A program made the position numbers and the translations under genes. The notes under the pieces are model-generated. The model worked only from the letters and a program-made list of their open reading frames with translations, did no database searches and was not told where the DNA came from. Positions 43,498 to 52,675 of a stretch of 64,000 nucleotides of DNA are shown here, piece by piece (the first letter of the stretch is position 1; the number at the start of each line of letters is the position of its first letter). The DNA comes from an uncultured Carboxylicivirga sp. (GTDB lineage Bacteria; Bacteroidota; Bacteroidia; Bacteroidales; Marinilabiliaceae): NCBI RefSeq assembly GCF_963674565.1, contig NZ_OY771430.1, forward strand, positions 1,922,001 through 1,986,000. Reading direction: 5' to 3'.

Positions 43498-44940
43498 TTA
43501 ATTAATTGTATTCGAGTTATATCTCAAATTCACTAATTCATTTATTAGTCCGTTAAAAATAAAGCCATGAAAAGGCATTACAGAATACCAGTATAATCTT
43601 CCGGATAAACCTTTGGGCCTAAAAGTGGCTGTTTGAATAAGAATATTGTCTTCTATTCGAAATTCAAGCCAGGCCTCGCCGGGCAACCTCATTTCGGCTA
43701 ATAACAATAAGCGTTTCTCATCTTTATCAGCATAAAGTACTCTCCAGAAATCCAATGTGTCACCAGCATTAATAGTATTTACATTAGTCCGTCCCCTGCG
43801 TAATCCAACACCTCCAACCATCTTATCCATCACTCCTCTTAATTTCCAAAGCCAGTTACTATAGTACCAACCGGTTTCTCCTCCAATTCGCCAGATAGAC
43901 TCAATGCAAGAATGAATATCAGTTACCTTTTTCTTCCTAATATCCTTATAACATCCATATTGAGGCACACGTATATAATCCGATATCATAAAATTCATTC
44001 GCCCACTTATGGTCGAGTCCTTCCAACTGGAAACAATTTCATTTTGTTCTATTTTCTTAAAAGCCCGTTGAATACATTCTTTGTATGAAAGAGGTTGAAA
44101 TTGTAATAAGCGATTAATTTCATCGTCTTTCGCTATCACCTCAACTTTCATACTATCAACCAACGAGACAGCAAGTTTGTAGGACGTAGAAGTTACAAAA
44201 TACAACCAATAGGACGATAATTTAGGAGTCATCACAGGAACGGTCCAAATGTACCTCTTCAGTTTCCTTACTTCTGCAAAGTTCAGCAACATCTCTTTAT
44301 AAGTCAGAATTTCTTGTCCTCCTATATCAAAACTGCCATTAAAAAAAACTTTCTTATTAATCACACCTGTTAGAATAATAATAACATCAGAGATACCTAT
44401 AGGTTGACATTTGGTTTTGAGCCAACGGGGCGCTATCATAACGGGTAATTTCTCAACCAAATCGCGTATAATTTCAAAAGAAGCACTACCCGAACCTATA
44501 ATAATCCCAGCCCGAACAGTTGTCAAGGCATAATTACCTTTACTTAATTCTGTCTCCACCATTTTTCGAGATGAAAGATGTTTTGATAAAGTATTCGAAT
44601 TAACAATCCCGCTCAAATAGACAACCTGCCTTACTTGTGTTTGATTTATGTATTCACGAAAGTTTATAGCCGACTGCTTCTCTAACTCACTATAGTTTTT
44701 TGAAGAAGACATTGAATGAACAAGGTAATATGCAAAATCAATATCCTGAGGAATAGCAGTTAAGGATTCTTTTCGAATTAAATCAATCTCAATTACTTCA
44801 ATATATTTTTGTAAGGATTTTTCTGGGTGGAATTTATTCCGATCTCTGACACAACAAACCACATAAAATCCTTTTTCTACCAAAATTGGCAATAAACGTT
44901 TCCCTATGTATCCTGTAGCACCTGTCAGCAGAACTCTCAT
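43498..44940 (-). CDS. NAD(P)-binding epimerase-like protein with DUF2867 domain
   Basis: A 480-residue cytosolic protein. The N-terminal Rossmann domain starts with LLTGATGYIGKRLLP, the GxxGxxG dinucleotide motif, and continues with YYLVHSM and VVYLSGI like NmrA/extended SDR proteins; the usual YxxxK catalytic pair is not obvious. The C-terminal part (about 320-475) matches DUF2867, with SIWRIGGETGWYYSNWLWKLRG, DTLDFWRV and PGEAWLEFRI. Proteins of this architecture are widespread and of unknown activity. It is probably not linked to the glycan loci. Confidence 0.85.
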   Translation of the reverse strand: MRVLLTGATGYIGKRLLPILVEKGFYVVCCVRDRNKFHPEKSLQKYIEVIEIDLIRKESLTAIPQDIDFAYYLVHSMSSSKNYSELEKQSAINFREYINQTQVRQVVYLSGIVNSNTLSKHLSSRKMVETELSKGNYALTTVRAGIIIGSGSASFEIIRDLVEKLPVMIAPRWLKTKCQPIGISDVIIILTGVINKKVFFNGSFDIGGQEILTYKEMLLNFAEVRKLKRYIWTVPVMTPKLSSYWLYFVTSTSYKLAVSLVDSMKVEVIAKDDEINRLLQFQPLSYKECIQRAFKKIEQNEIVSSWKDSTISGRMNFMISDYIRVPQYGCYKDIRKKKVTDIHSCIESIWRIGGETGWYYSNWLWKLRGVMDKMVGGVGLRRGRTNVNTINAGDTLDFWRVLYADKDEKRLLLLAEMRLPGEAWLEFRIEDNILIQTATFRPKGLSGRLYWYSVMPFHGFIFNGLINELVNLRYNSNTIN

Positions 44941-45304
44941 ACTCCATTCTTTACCTAAACAACAATTTAATTTTATAAAAGTTATAAACGATTGATGCCC
45001 TAAAAAAATGGAAGTCGATTCATAATATTTTACAGCGATTGATTATTCAAATATTAAATCCCGAAATTACTTCCATGCTTTCCAAACCATACACCTTTGG
45101 GGAAAGGGTATTTATTATGCTGCGAAATCAATTGCTAAAACACTATTAAAGAAGTTGGCTTTTAAGAAAGTTCATACTTCAACCCCTTGTTTAAAAAATT
45201 AACCAGGCAGACTCAACTAGAGCTTCAGATAAGTGTGCTGGCATATATCCAAAATCATATCATAGCACAAATAAACAGACAGTTACTCAGAGTCAGACCA
45301 TCAA
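44941..45304. other. Intergenic region with no recognised gene
   Basis: About 360 bp between two minus-strand genes. I see no gene, no clear terminator and no repeat that recurs elsewhere in the window. Confidence 0.4.
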
Positions 45305-46276
45305 TTATTCCAAATCAGTCTTTAATTTCTGCACTTTACTTTTAAGTTGATTAAAGAACCGAAATCGCTCCCGCTCTGATGTACCACTTAATTGCATCGA
45401 CTTGGATATAGTATTGTCAATCCATTTTTCTGTTTCATCATTAAATGCTGAATCAGCAGTAAAAATGGCATTAATGGTAAACAACTTTATGGATGTAGTA
45501 GTGCCGGTTGAACCTTTCATTTGAATAAAGTCGTTTTGCATATCTACCGGACTGAGGTATAAATTAAAACGTGTGGAGATACCTTTGTAAACTTTGGCTG
45601 CAACTTGTGTTTTTTGCTCAATATCACAAACCATATCATGTAATTGTTTAACCAATAAAACAGCTGTTTCTTTAGATTCAAAACTACCAATATCCCTATA
45701 ATATCCTAATAAATTCAAAATTGGTTCAATGGTATGATCACTCCATATTTCGATGGATGGTATTTGTAAGAACGAATCAACTATGGTTTGATAGGCGACT
45801 TTAAGTTTATCCGGATTTAACTTTTTCACAAAAGCTTCATAGGTGATTACCTCGTTGGTTAAACTTCGAAAAAGGGCATAGACCTTAAAAAAAGTAAGCT
45901 CGGTATATGGCAGAAAATGAAATATGGGTATATCCTGAGCTGTTATCTTACATAAGTTGCCTTTATTTGCAGCTAAATTGGTATACAAAAGTGCCAATCT
46001 GTCCATGTACATTTCATAAACCTGTGCTGATGAAAAATCAAGTGGTGAATAGTTAAATGGTATTGAATCAACCCTATGATTAAACAAATGATCCAGGGAA
46101 ATATTAAAATGCGAACACAATAATTTCAATTCACTTAACGACAACTCCTTATCACCTCTAATTCTGCGATAAGTTGAATCGGAACTGATCCCTAATAAGT
46201 CACCAATAACATCGGCTAACCTTAAGTTCGAATCTATCTTCTTCTTAATTTCCTCAAAAAGCAGTTGTTGAATCAT
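45305..46276 (-). CDS. Helix-turn-helix protein with long C-terminal domain
   Basis: A 323-residue protein. The first 65 residues contain a helix-turn-helix with RLADVIGDLLGISSDSTYRRIRGDKE and a second part LSLSELKLLCSHFNISLDHLF, like BetR or phage-type DNA-binding domains. The rest (about 85-320) is largely helical and unassigned. The ATG at 46276 gives MIQQLLFEEIKKK; an upstream start adds 24 residues of unusual composition. I recall this architecture as common in Bacteroidota, but the target and signal are unknown. Its neighbours give no hint of its function. Confidence 0.75.
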   Translation of the reverse strand: MIQQLLFEEIKKKIDSNLRLADVIGDLLGISSDSTYRRIRGDKELSLSELKLLCSHFNISLDHLFNHRVDSIPFNYSPLDFSSAQVYEMYMDRLALLYTNLAANKGNLCKITAQDIPIFHFLPYTELTFFKVYALFRSLTNEVITYEAFVKKLNPDKLKVAYQTIVDSFLQIPSIEIWSDHTIEPILNLLGYYRDIGSFESKETAVLLVKQLHDMVCDIEQKTQVAAKVYKGISTRFNLYLSPVDMQNDFIQMKGSTGTTTSIKLFTINAIFTADSAFNDETEKWIDNTISKSMQLSGTSERERFRFFNQLKSKVQKLKTDLE

Positions 46277-46524
46277 TGGATTAATTAATGAAAAATCAAT
46301 AAGTGAACTAAAACTATTTGCAATAATCCGTAAATATATAATATACATAATGGATTATTGCAAAAATCAAGAAGAAATGCTTCAGTTACCAACATCATAA
46401 AACCCATAATTTACTGAATATCCTTAAAAGACTCTTTATCCTTTTCAAATAGTCGTTTTAATCAGCCAGCCTTCCTAATTACTTTTGAAACTATCAAATC
46501 AAACTAACTACAAAAACAAAAGCC

Positions 46525-46728
46525 ATGCTAAAGAATTTTCAAATACTCATGCCACTAATTATCTGGGGAGGATTTCTATTCGGGAAATATGAAGTTTCAG
46601 CTGTCAATCAAGATCAATCATCTAAAAAGGCAACAGAGATGCAATCAATGCACTTGAAAACTTCAAACGATCAACGACTAATTAAACCCATAAGGTTATG
46701 TGGTAATACAAGCTCAGATTTATTCTGA
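46525..46728 (+). CDS. Possible small secreted protein
   Basis: A 67-residue frame with a hydrophobic N terminus (about 6-20, MPLIIWGGFLFGKY) that could be a signal peptide, and then a polar, Ser/Lys-rich remainder with no known motif. No ribosome binding site is clear, but many genes in this window lack one. It overlaps the end of the convergent DUF4198 gene by 9 bp. It may be spurious. Confidence 0.3.
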   Translation: MLKNFQILMPLIIWGGFLFGKYEVSAVNQDQSSKKATEMQSMHLKTSNDQRLIKPIRLCGNTSSDLF

Positions 46729-47526
46729 CAAATGAACTTCCAGAGTAAGTGAAGTATTATAACTTTCCCAAAGTGTGTTATCTATCTTCTTATGTATGGT
46801 GACAAATAACAAAACAAGTCCAGCTTTTTTAGGTGTAAATGTAAACACACCTTCTTCGTTGGCATATATAGTACTTTCTCTTATGTCCTCAACATCATAC
46901 AAGTCCTCTATCCTTTTCTGTTCGTAATGTTCGTTGTTATAAACCACCACGATACGGGCATTGGCTACTGGTATTCCATCATGGTAAACTTTAAATTTTG
47001 TTTGCTGATTAGAAATCATTTCATTGGGTGATGATAATGGTATTATTTCAACTCCATTACCAACCAAATGAGTCTTATAATTAGCTTTTCCCTTCTTCAG
47101 ATAAGTATCAGCACTACTATAATATTGAAGACTGGTTAAGGTGCCTTCATGCTTTTTTATTTCATCAGAAAAATAAAGCTTGCCATCGGCTGTTTCTATT
47201 GCCTTGTATTTGGGTCCTTTACGCAAAGCAGCATGAATTCGATAGGTTCCTTCGCCAGATATTACCGGCTCGAGGTAGCAGGCTGCACGTGTTTTTGCTG
47301 TTGGTTCCACTATTTCTTCTCCTTCTGGACCAAACATAGTATAAAATGGAGCCACCATGGCAAAATCTGCCTGAAAAGGAAACTCAGTAAAGGAAGACTC
47401 AATTTGCAATCGGTTATGCAATATAATAAACTGGTTAGGCTTTAAAAAAGGCACGTGAGCATCAACAATAAGAGTATTGAAAACACCTAACAACAAAACT
47501 AAAAGCACTACTTTTTTCATTGACAT
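46720..47526 (-). CDS. DUF4198 exported protein under cobalamin riboswitch
   Basis: A 268-residue exported protein with a signal peptide ending in VDAHVPFLKP; the mature protein begins with His, as in many DUF4198/NikM-associated proteins that handle nickel or cobalt. Beta-rich segments are present throughout, with KFKVYHDGIPVANARIVVVYNNEH and the closing FTFTPKKAGLVLLFVTIHKK, an Ig-like repeat typical of the family. A B12 riboswitch lies directly upstream, so expression should fall when cobalamin is plentiful. That points to cobalt or cobinamide handling in the periplasm. No transporter gene lies beside it. Confidence 0.82.
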   Translation of the reverse strand: MSMKKVVLLVLLLGVFNTLIVDAHVPFLKPNQFIILHNRLQIESSFTEFPFQADFAMVAPFYTMFGPEGEEIVEPTAKTRAACYLEPVISGEGTYRIHAALRKGPKYKAIETADGKLYFSDEIKKHEGTLTSLQYYSSADTYLKKGKANYKTHLVGNGVEIIPLSSPNEMISNQQTKFKVYHDGIPVANARIVVVYNNEHYEQKRIEDLYDVEDIRESTIYANEEGVFTFTPKKAGLVLLFVTIHKKIDNTLWESYNTSLTLEVHLSE

Positions 47527-47629
47527 TTATTAAATATTAAACATTCATAATAAAGCAGATGCGGGAAAATGAAAAGAACTTTTCGCGAAGTTATTATCTC
47601 ATGCCTTTCTCCCGAAAGCTACGATACTT

Positions 47630-47787
47630 ATATTCGGCAGGTCTTCTGACTTGTTCCTGTTTTATCGCCTTCCCATTTTTTCATCAGAACAGTGGCTTGA
47701 ATGATAAAACATTTCATTGGAACTTACAGCTACGGGGATAGTTCCTGACTCTAACAGGATTCCCTTTTAATCGATAAGAACCGAATA
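47630..47787 (-). ncRNA. Cobalamin (B12) riboswitch
   Basis: On the minus strand the conserved blocks occur in order: AAAAGGGAATCCTG, GAGTCAGGAACTATCCCCG, TAGCTGTAAG, the CAAGCCACTG block, GGGAAGGCGA, and AGTCAGAAGACCTGCC. The outer P1 stem pairs TATTCGG with CCGAATA. It ends about 100 bases before the DUF4198 start codon, which fits control of translation or of transcription termination. The plus-strand frame across it is not a gene. Confidence 0.95.
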
Positions 47788-48029
47788 CAGAAACAAAAAT
47801 ATGGAAAGAATGTGTGAATTCAGCCTAATACAGTTATATATTTTAAAATTAGTATAGCTGACATTAATGTCCAATCTTATTTTTCTTACCCAAAACGTTC
47901 TTACACCAACATTCACTAAATTCTCACATAGCACCCTCCATTTTGGACATTCAATTCACAATAATTCCATTTTTTATCACAAAATATCTTAAATGAGGTA
48001 CATTCTAAAAAGAAAACATCTTTTATAGC

Positions 48030-48062
48030 TGTGGCATTAAATTACTCTTTTTATCTTTGCAC
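48030..48062 (+). promoter_or_regulatory. Promoter for the ThrE-type exporter genes
   Basis: TATCTTTG at 48052-48059 followed by CACC is a textbook Bacteroidota -7 element (TAnnTTTG). It lies about 85 bp before the ATG of the first exporter gene. Confidence 0.7.
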
Positions 48063-48142
48063 CTTCGAAATAGCTGTTTGGGGGGACATGGAATCGAACA
48101 GTTGTATTTAAGAAATTAAATAAAACACAAACAGTAACAGCT

Positions 48143-48916
48143 ATGGAAAAAAGTATCCATAAAGATCAGGTAGAACGGTTCGGATCCATTCTACTGGAAA
48201 TTGGTTCCTTACTTATGAGTTACGGAGCCAACAGTATGCGAATCAGAGTAACACTTAACCGAATAGCTAAAGCCTTTGGCTATAATCTTGAGTTATTGAT
48301 TACTCACCGTGCTTTAATGCTACATATCGACGACAAGGACGATCAGCATTCATTCAACCAACTAAAACGCACTTCACCCCACGGAGTTAATTTCCGCTTG
48401 GTTAGTGGTATAAGCAATATGAGTTGGCGCATTGTAAGTGAGAAATGGTCGTTAGACGAAATTGAGAATGAGATTGCGCGATTAAAAAGCCTTCCACATT
48501 ATCCCCGAATCATTATACTCTTACTGGTAAGTCTTGCTGATTTATCGTTTTGTCGTTTGTTTGGTGGAGGAATGATTGAAATGAGTGTAGCTTTCGGAGC
48601 CACATTCGTTGGTTTATTCGTTCGACAGGAAGCTGTTAAAAAAACCTTTAATCCATATCTATGTATCTTTTTTGCTTCTCTTGCCTCTTCTTTGATATCA
48701 GGCTTGGCTGTTAAATTCAATTTAGGAGATCATCCTGAGTATGCTTTCGCAACCTCTGTTTTATATCTGATTCCGGGAGTACCATTAGTCAACTCCTTTT
48801 CCGACATTATTGACGGAAATATAATGAATGGAATTGTGAGAGGTATGCACGGAATGGTAATCGTTCTGTCTATTGCATTGGGATTGGCTTTATCATTATT
48901 AATTTATCAGATTTAA
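48143..48916 (+). CDS. Threonine/serine exporter subunit, YjjP-like (DUF1212)
   Basis: A 257-residue membrane protein of the ThrE family, corresponding to the N-terminal half of the single-chain exporter. The cytosolic first part (about 1-115) contains LLMSYGANSMRIRVTLNRIAKAFG, the conserved DUF1212 signature. Five hydrophobic segments follow from about 120 on, with LIPGVPLVNSFSDIIDGN as the family motif. It should export amino acids or small organic acids such as succinate. It is followed 3 bp later by the partner gene, so the two halves form one complex from one operon. Confidence 0.9.
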   Translation: MEKSIHKDQVERFGSILLEIGSLLMSYGANSMRIRVTLNRIAKAFGYNLELLITHRALMLHIDDKDDQHSFNQLKRTSPHGVNFRLVSGISNMSWRIVSEKWSLDEIENEIARLKSLPHYPRIIILLLVSLADLSFCRLFGGGMIEMSVAFGATFVGLFVRQEAVKKTFNPYLCIFFASLASSLISGLAVKFNLGDHPEYAFATSVLYLIPGVPLVNSFSDIIDGNIMNGIVRGMHGMVIVLSIALGLALSLLIYQI

Positions 48917-48919
48917 GAG

Positions 48920-49417
48920 ATGACTGTACTTTCAATTTTCGAACATATGTTATGGCCAGCATTGGCCTCCATCGGATTTGCTATATTATTTAATGTACCC
49001 CATCGTACCTTAATTGTGATTTTGGGCATGGGTGCTGTTTGTGGCCTAACGAAATATGTTAGTATGGAGTTTGGTATGCATGTAATTACTGCCAGCTTTT
49101 TAGCTGCAATTGTGGTTGGTTTTTTAAGTATCAGTGCAGCTCAAAATAAGCTATCGCCTATGTATGTATTTGCAATTCCATCAATCATTTCGATGATACC
49201 CGGAGCATTTTCATACCGTACTATGCTGGGACTAATACAGTTAACACAAGATTTATCAACAGATCAATACGTAGAAGTGCTACATAATGTAACCAGCAAT
49301 GGTTTAAATGCTGTTTTTGTATTGTTATCTATATCAGTTGGCGTATCGATACCCATGCTGTTGACTCGTCATGAGTCAGCACGCGAAATAGTTGCTTTGG
49401 TTAAACGCAATCCATAA
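48920..49417 (+). CDS. Threonine/serine exporter subunit, YjjB-like (DUF3815)
   Basis: A 165-residue membrane protein with about five hydrophobic helices, the second half of a split ThrE-type exporter. Motifs include IGFAILFNVPHRTL and PSIISMIPGAFSYRTMLGL, which mirrors the VPLVNS motif of the partner. The length is typical of the short subunit. It is translationally close to the preceding gene, and the cysteine-cluster gene on the other strand ends just after it. Confidence 0.88.
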   Translation: MTVLSIFEHMLWPALASIGFAILFNVPHRTLIVILGMGAVCGLTKYVSMEFGMHVITASFLAAIVVGFLSISAAQNKLSPMYVFAIPSIISMIPGAFSYRTMLGLIQLTQDLSTDQYVEVLHNVTSNGLNAVFVLLSISVGVSIPMLLTRHESAREIVALVKRNP

Positions 49418-49420
49418 GAT

Positions 49421-50014
49421 TTACATTGCCTTACCTTTTTTATAATGAAAGTGTGTTACAATGGTTTCTATGGCAATCTTGATGGCCTCACCAATTGGAT
49501 ACATCTTCTGAGCCTTATGATAATCAACAAACTGTAACCTTTGATAATAATCAGTTGCTTTGGGACCTAATGGTTTTGCACAAAGCAGCTCATTTGCTCT
49601 CGCCACCTCCTTCTGATGTTCTGTTTGTATGGTTTTACAAGTTGCAAGCACTCGTCGGTCATATTTATCTATGCGATAAGTATATCCAAAAATTCTGCAT
49701 ATCAAACCCCGTTGCTCATAAAACATGCACCCTATTCTTGAGCCATTAATGGAGAATGGATCCAAAAGAGGACAAATAGTAGAATTATTAACCTGATCTA
49801 TTCGTGTTAGAATTTCGTTATATAAATTATTTTGAACCAAATAATAGGCCAATGGATAAAACTCAACAGCTGTTGCAACAATATTGGAGGTTGTACAACA
49901 CTTTATGCAATTATCAGCACAGCTAATACCGGTGTGTTCCTTAAGTTTTTGAACGTCTTTTTCCAGTGTTTTGAATAATCTCTCAACAGCACGGACTTTG
50001 CGCACTATGGTCAT
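49421..50014 (-). CDS. YkgJ-type cysteine-cluster protein
   Basis: A 197-residue cytosolic protein with the cysteine pattern CADNCIKCC near 32-40 and CPLLD, GCMFYEQRGLICRIFG further on, which matches the CxxCxxCC family (YkgJ/Fli B-like) thought to bind zinc or an iron-sulfur cluster. The function is unknown. The gene is convergent with the exporter genes, and no operon partner is visible. Confidence 0.82.
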   Translation of the reverse strand: MTIVRKVRAVERLFKTLEKDVQKLKEHTGISCADNCIKCCTTSNIVATAVEFYPLAYYLVQNNLYNEILTRIDQVNNSTICPLLDPFSINGSRIGCMFYEQRGLICRIFGYTYRIDKYDRRVLATCKTIQTEHQKEVARANELLCAKPLGPKATDYYQRLQFVDYHKAQKMYPIGEAIKIAIETIVTHFHYKKGKAM

Positions 50015-50248
50015 AAAATATTCATCAATATGTTTCCCAAATATATGCGAAAGAACGATATCTGATTCCAGCTAAGTCAAATATTTTAATTCATCAAAAT
50101 AATATTTTAAAACCACACCATATAACTTTGATATTCTGCCTTTTATTAAACACCACAAGCAGTTATATTGATAGACTTCGAGTAAGTAAAAAAGTGATAC
50201 TTACCTTTTATTCAACCTTATTTTCAATAAAATTAAATTATCATAAAA

Positions 50249-50283
50249 AAGGTCAGGAAACCATTAATTATCCTGACCTTTCT
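50249..50283 (-). terminator. Terminator of the SusC/SusD/DUF4838 operon
   Basis: The ten-base perfect stem AAGGTCAGGA/TCCTGACCTT is followed on the minus strand by TTTTTT. It is about 20 bp after the DUF4838 stop codon. Confidence 0.85.
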
Positions 50284-50301
50284 ATAAGTATGAACATTCA
50301 A

Positions 50302-52551
50302 TTATTGAACGATTAATTCATCAACAAACATCCAGCTTGGGTTTCCAAAATCTCTGTGCCATTCAGGACATTGTTTCATTGATTTAGCTGTTACTTTTAA
50401 AAATCTGTATTTTTCTGTTTCAAATTGGATAGTAAAGGGTATTGACTGTACTAAAAAACCTCTGTCTTCATCCTTATTTTTTATCCTTCCCAACTCTTTA
50501 AACACTTTGCCATCAATTGATCCTTCAACTTTAACTTCTAATGGAAGAAAAGTCCAGGAATTAATAGCCTTCAAAAAGTTCATGTTCACTTCATGAACAT
50601 CCTCCTGTGTTTCCAAATCAACAAGAAGAATCATATCATCACCTTCAAACCCTAGCCATTTCTGTTGAAAATCCAATTCTCCCACCACTCCATCGTTTAG
50701 GGCCAAAGCTCCTCCAACAGGATATTTATCACTGTACTGACTTAGTATTGTAATATTCTTTCCTTTAGCTTTATTTAATGCCGTTATTCGTTTTAACTTA
50801 CTTAAAACATAAGTACGGTAATCATCTGTCTTAAAGAGTCGTTCGTTAATATTTACAGCTCCGGTATTAATTGAATTGATAGTAAATCGATTGAGATACT
50901 CTAACATTTCTTGTCTAACGACAATTGTATCAACACTTCTATCAAAATACGAAATTCCATCAGGTTCTTCATTTAATGCAATATCAAGATATGCAAAATC
51001 AACTGCTAACCGGGCACGCTGAACCCTTTTTAAGTAGACAGGTTCATTTTTAACTGCCTCTTCTGCCCTATCCATTATTTGCTTATATTCTTTCAGATAC
51101 TGAGGCGCCAGATATGAATCCAAATAATCAGCAGGAAATCCGTAAATATCCAATCGTTCTGTTTGTTCGAATTTTTTCAGATTTTGTTGAGTTGCATCAA
51201 AATATGAACGAATAAATGGAGCTGCATCGCCATAATATTTAGCTATAAAATCATTAATTATTGAATCAGCATTAACATTGACATCCCACATTAATTTTGA
51301 AAGCAGGTATTGTTTCAACTCGTTCAAATCCGACCAGTTATGACCACTCCCTTGCTCAAACATGATTTTAACACCGTGCTGATGAAAAAACTGTAGATTA
51401 GGCTGCAACACACTAAAATTTGGAAACGGAGTTAAGTAGTTTTTAAACTGTACTACATAATCCCAGGCAAAAATATTATCCGATAAGCGACTCCAGTCTT
51501 CCATATCTTTGACAAAATCAGCACTACGCTCATCATCTGCCAATGGCATACTACGGTTACATTCAATGGAACAAAACATGATGTTAACGTTCGGTAATGG
51601 CTTAATATTTTCAGGAGCCGAACGTGTAAAATTATATGCCAATGTTGATATTACTTTATCAGGAAACTTAGATGCTATCTGATTGGCCATTTGAATGTAA
51701 GCTCCTGAAATATTCCCGTATTTCTCATATAAGGCTTTACAGTCTTCACATTCGCAATAATTAAAACAATCATTTTGCGATACCGACCAGTATTTCTTCT
51801 CCGGATGCTGTGCCATCAATTCACGCAAATTATCAATCAATGTTTTGATGGTTCCAGGATTACTTAAACACAATTGTCCATCTTTTAATCGATGATTACC
51901 AACCAGTGAAAAATACTCAGGATGACTGTCGAAATACTTTTCGGACGGAATTAAGTGTTGGAAAGTATGAACAAATAATCCCCATTCATCAAGATCTTCC
52001 AGCTTATTCCAATTCTTATAAGCATGAAACTCATCATCATCAAAACAAAGTTTACGCAAAGTAAAATCAGGTTCATACACTTTTACACCTTCGTTAAGAA
52101 CAATCCTTTCTTTTTCAGGAATAAAGTATTCAGTTGGGGTTAGTATATTACATCCAACATATTCTTCCAGAAAGGTATATACAGCATACAGATTAGCTTT
52201 TCCGTTTTCGCCGCTTAAAATAATCGCACCATCCTTTATTGAAATGAAAAACCCATCTTCATCCAAAGAATCTATTCCCAGACCTTGTTGATGAAGCAAA
52301 TCATTACCAATAAAAATAGTACCTGCATCAGCTATTGCTTCATTACTTACTACGAGACTTACACCTGACACTTTCTGAATAAACTCCTGTAATTGACGAG
52401 CAGCAAACAAGGTTGTACTATCAGTATTTGCTGCAACAACTATATGATAATCCGAATGATTATTTAGGATTAAATCAATAGTTGAAACTGATTTCTGACA
52501 TCCATTCAATATGAGAAATACAAAAAACAGTATCAGTAAATTTAATTTCAT
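50302..52551 (-). CDS. DUF4838 glycosidase, candidate GH163 endo-GlcNAcase
   Basis: A 749-residue lipoprotein (LNGC, Cys18). The N-terminal domain resembles the alpha-glucuronidase N-terminal fold (FAARQLQEFIQKVSG, GTIFIGND, YAVYTFLEEYVGC). The central part has the DUF4838 barrel with WSVSQNDCFNYCECEDC, NIMFCSIECNRSMP and FAWDYVVQFKNYLTPFPN. A C-terminal F5/8 type C-like domain (about 600-749) ends the protein. DUF4838 is the domain from which GH163 was defined, endo-beta-N-acetylglucosaminidases that cut inside the N-glycan chitobiose; that link is from memory. The SusC/SusD neighbours fit a surface enzyme that releases large oligosaccharides. I chose the start that places the lipobox at 18. 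Confidence 0.72.
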   Translation of the reverse strand: MKLNLLILFFVFLILNGCQKSVSTIDLILNNHSDYHIVVAANTDSTTLFAARQLQEFIQKVSGVSLVVSNEAIADAGTIFIGNDLLHQQGLGIDSLDEDGFFISIKDGAIILSGENGKANLYAVYTFLEEYVGCNILTPTEYFIPEKERIVLNEGVKVYEPDFTLRKLCFDDDEFHAYKNWNKLEDLDEWGLFVHTFQHLIPSEKYFDSHPEYFSLVGNHRLKDGQLCLSNPGTIKTLIDNLRELMAQHPEKKYWSVSQNDCFNYCECEDCKALYEKYGNISGAYIQMANQIASKFPDKVISTLAYNFTRSAPENIKPLPNVNIMFCSIECNRSMPLADDERSADFVKDMEDWSRLSDNIFAWDYVVQFKNYLTPFPNFSVLQPNLQFFHQHGVKIMFEQGSGHNWSDLNELKQYLLSKLMWDVNVNADSIINDFIAKYYGDAAPFIRSYFDATQQNLKKFEQTERLDIYGFPADYLDSYLAPQYLKEYKQIMDRAEEAVKNEPVYLKRVQRARLAVDFAYLDIALNEEPDGISYFDRSVDTIVVRQEMLEYLNRFTINSINTGAVNINERLFKTDDYRTYVLSKLKRITALNKAKGKNITILSQYSDKYPVGGALALNDGVVGELDFQQKWLGFEGDDMILLVDLETQEDVHEVNMNFLKAINSWTFLPLEVKVEGSIDGKVFKELGRIKNKDEDRGFLVQSIPFTIQFETEKYRFLKVTAKSMKQCPEWHRDFGNPSWMFVDELIVQ

Positions 52552-52620
52552 TTTTAAGGTTTTATAAACGCTTAATATCATCTTAACTGTTCATTAAAGT
52601 TATCAATTATCACAGAGTAA

Positions 52621-52653
52621 AAAGAGGAAATCCTTCGCAGAATTTCCTCTTTC
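52621..52653 (-). terminator. Internal terminator or attenuator between SusD and DUF4838
   Basis: The stem AAAGAGGAAAT/ATTTCCTCTTT with a 10-base loop is followed on the minus strand by TTTTTACTC. It lies 24 bp after the SusD stop and 70 bp before the DUF4838 start, so it may lower expression of the downstream enzyme relative to SusC/SusD. Confidence 0.7.
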
Positions 52654-52675
52654 ATTAATTATAACTGATAAATGG

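Noticed and set aside
47559..47741. A 60-codon frame on the plus strand
   Set aside because: It is the opposite strand of the cobalamin riboswitch, whose conserved blocks explain the sequence fully.
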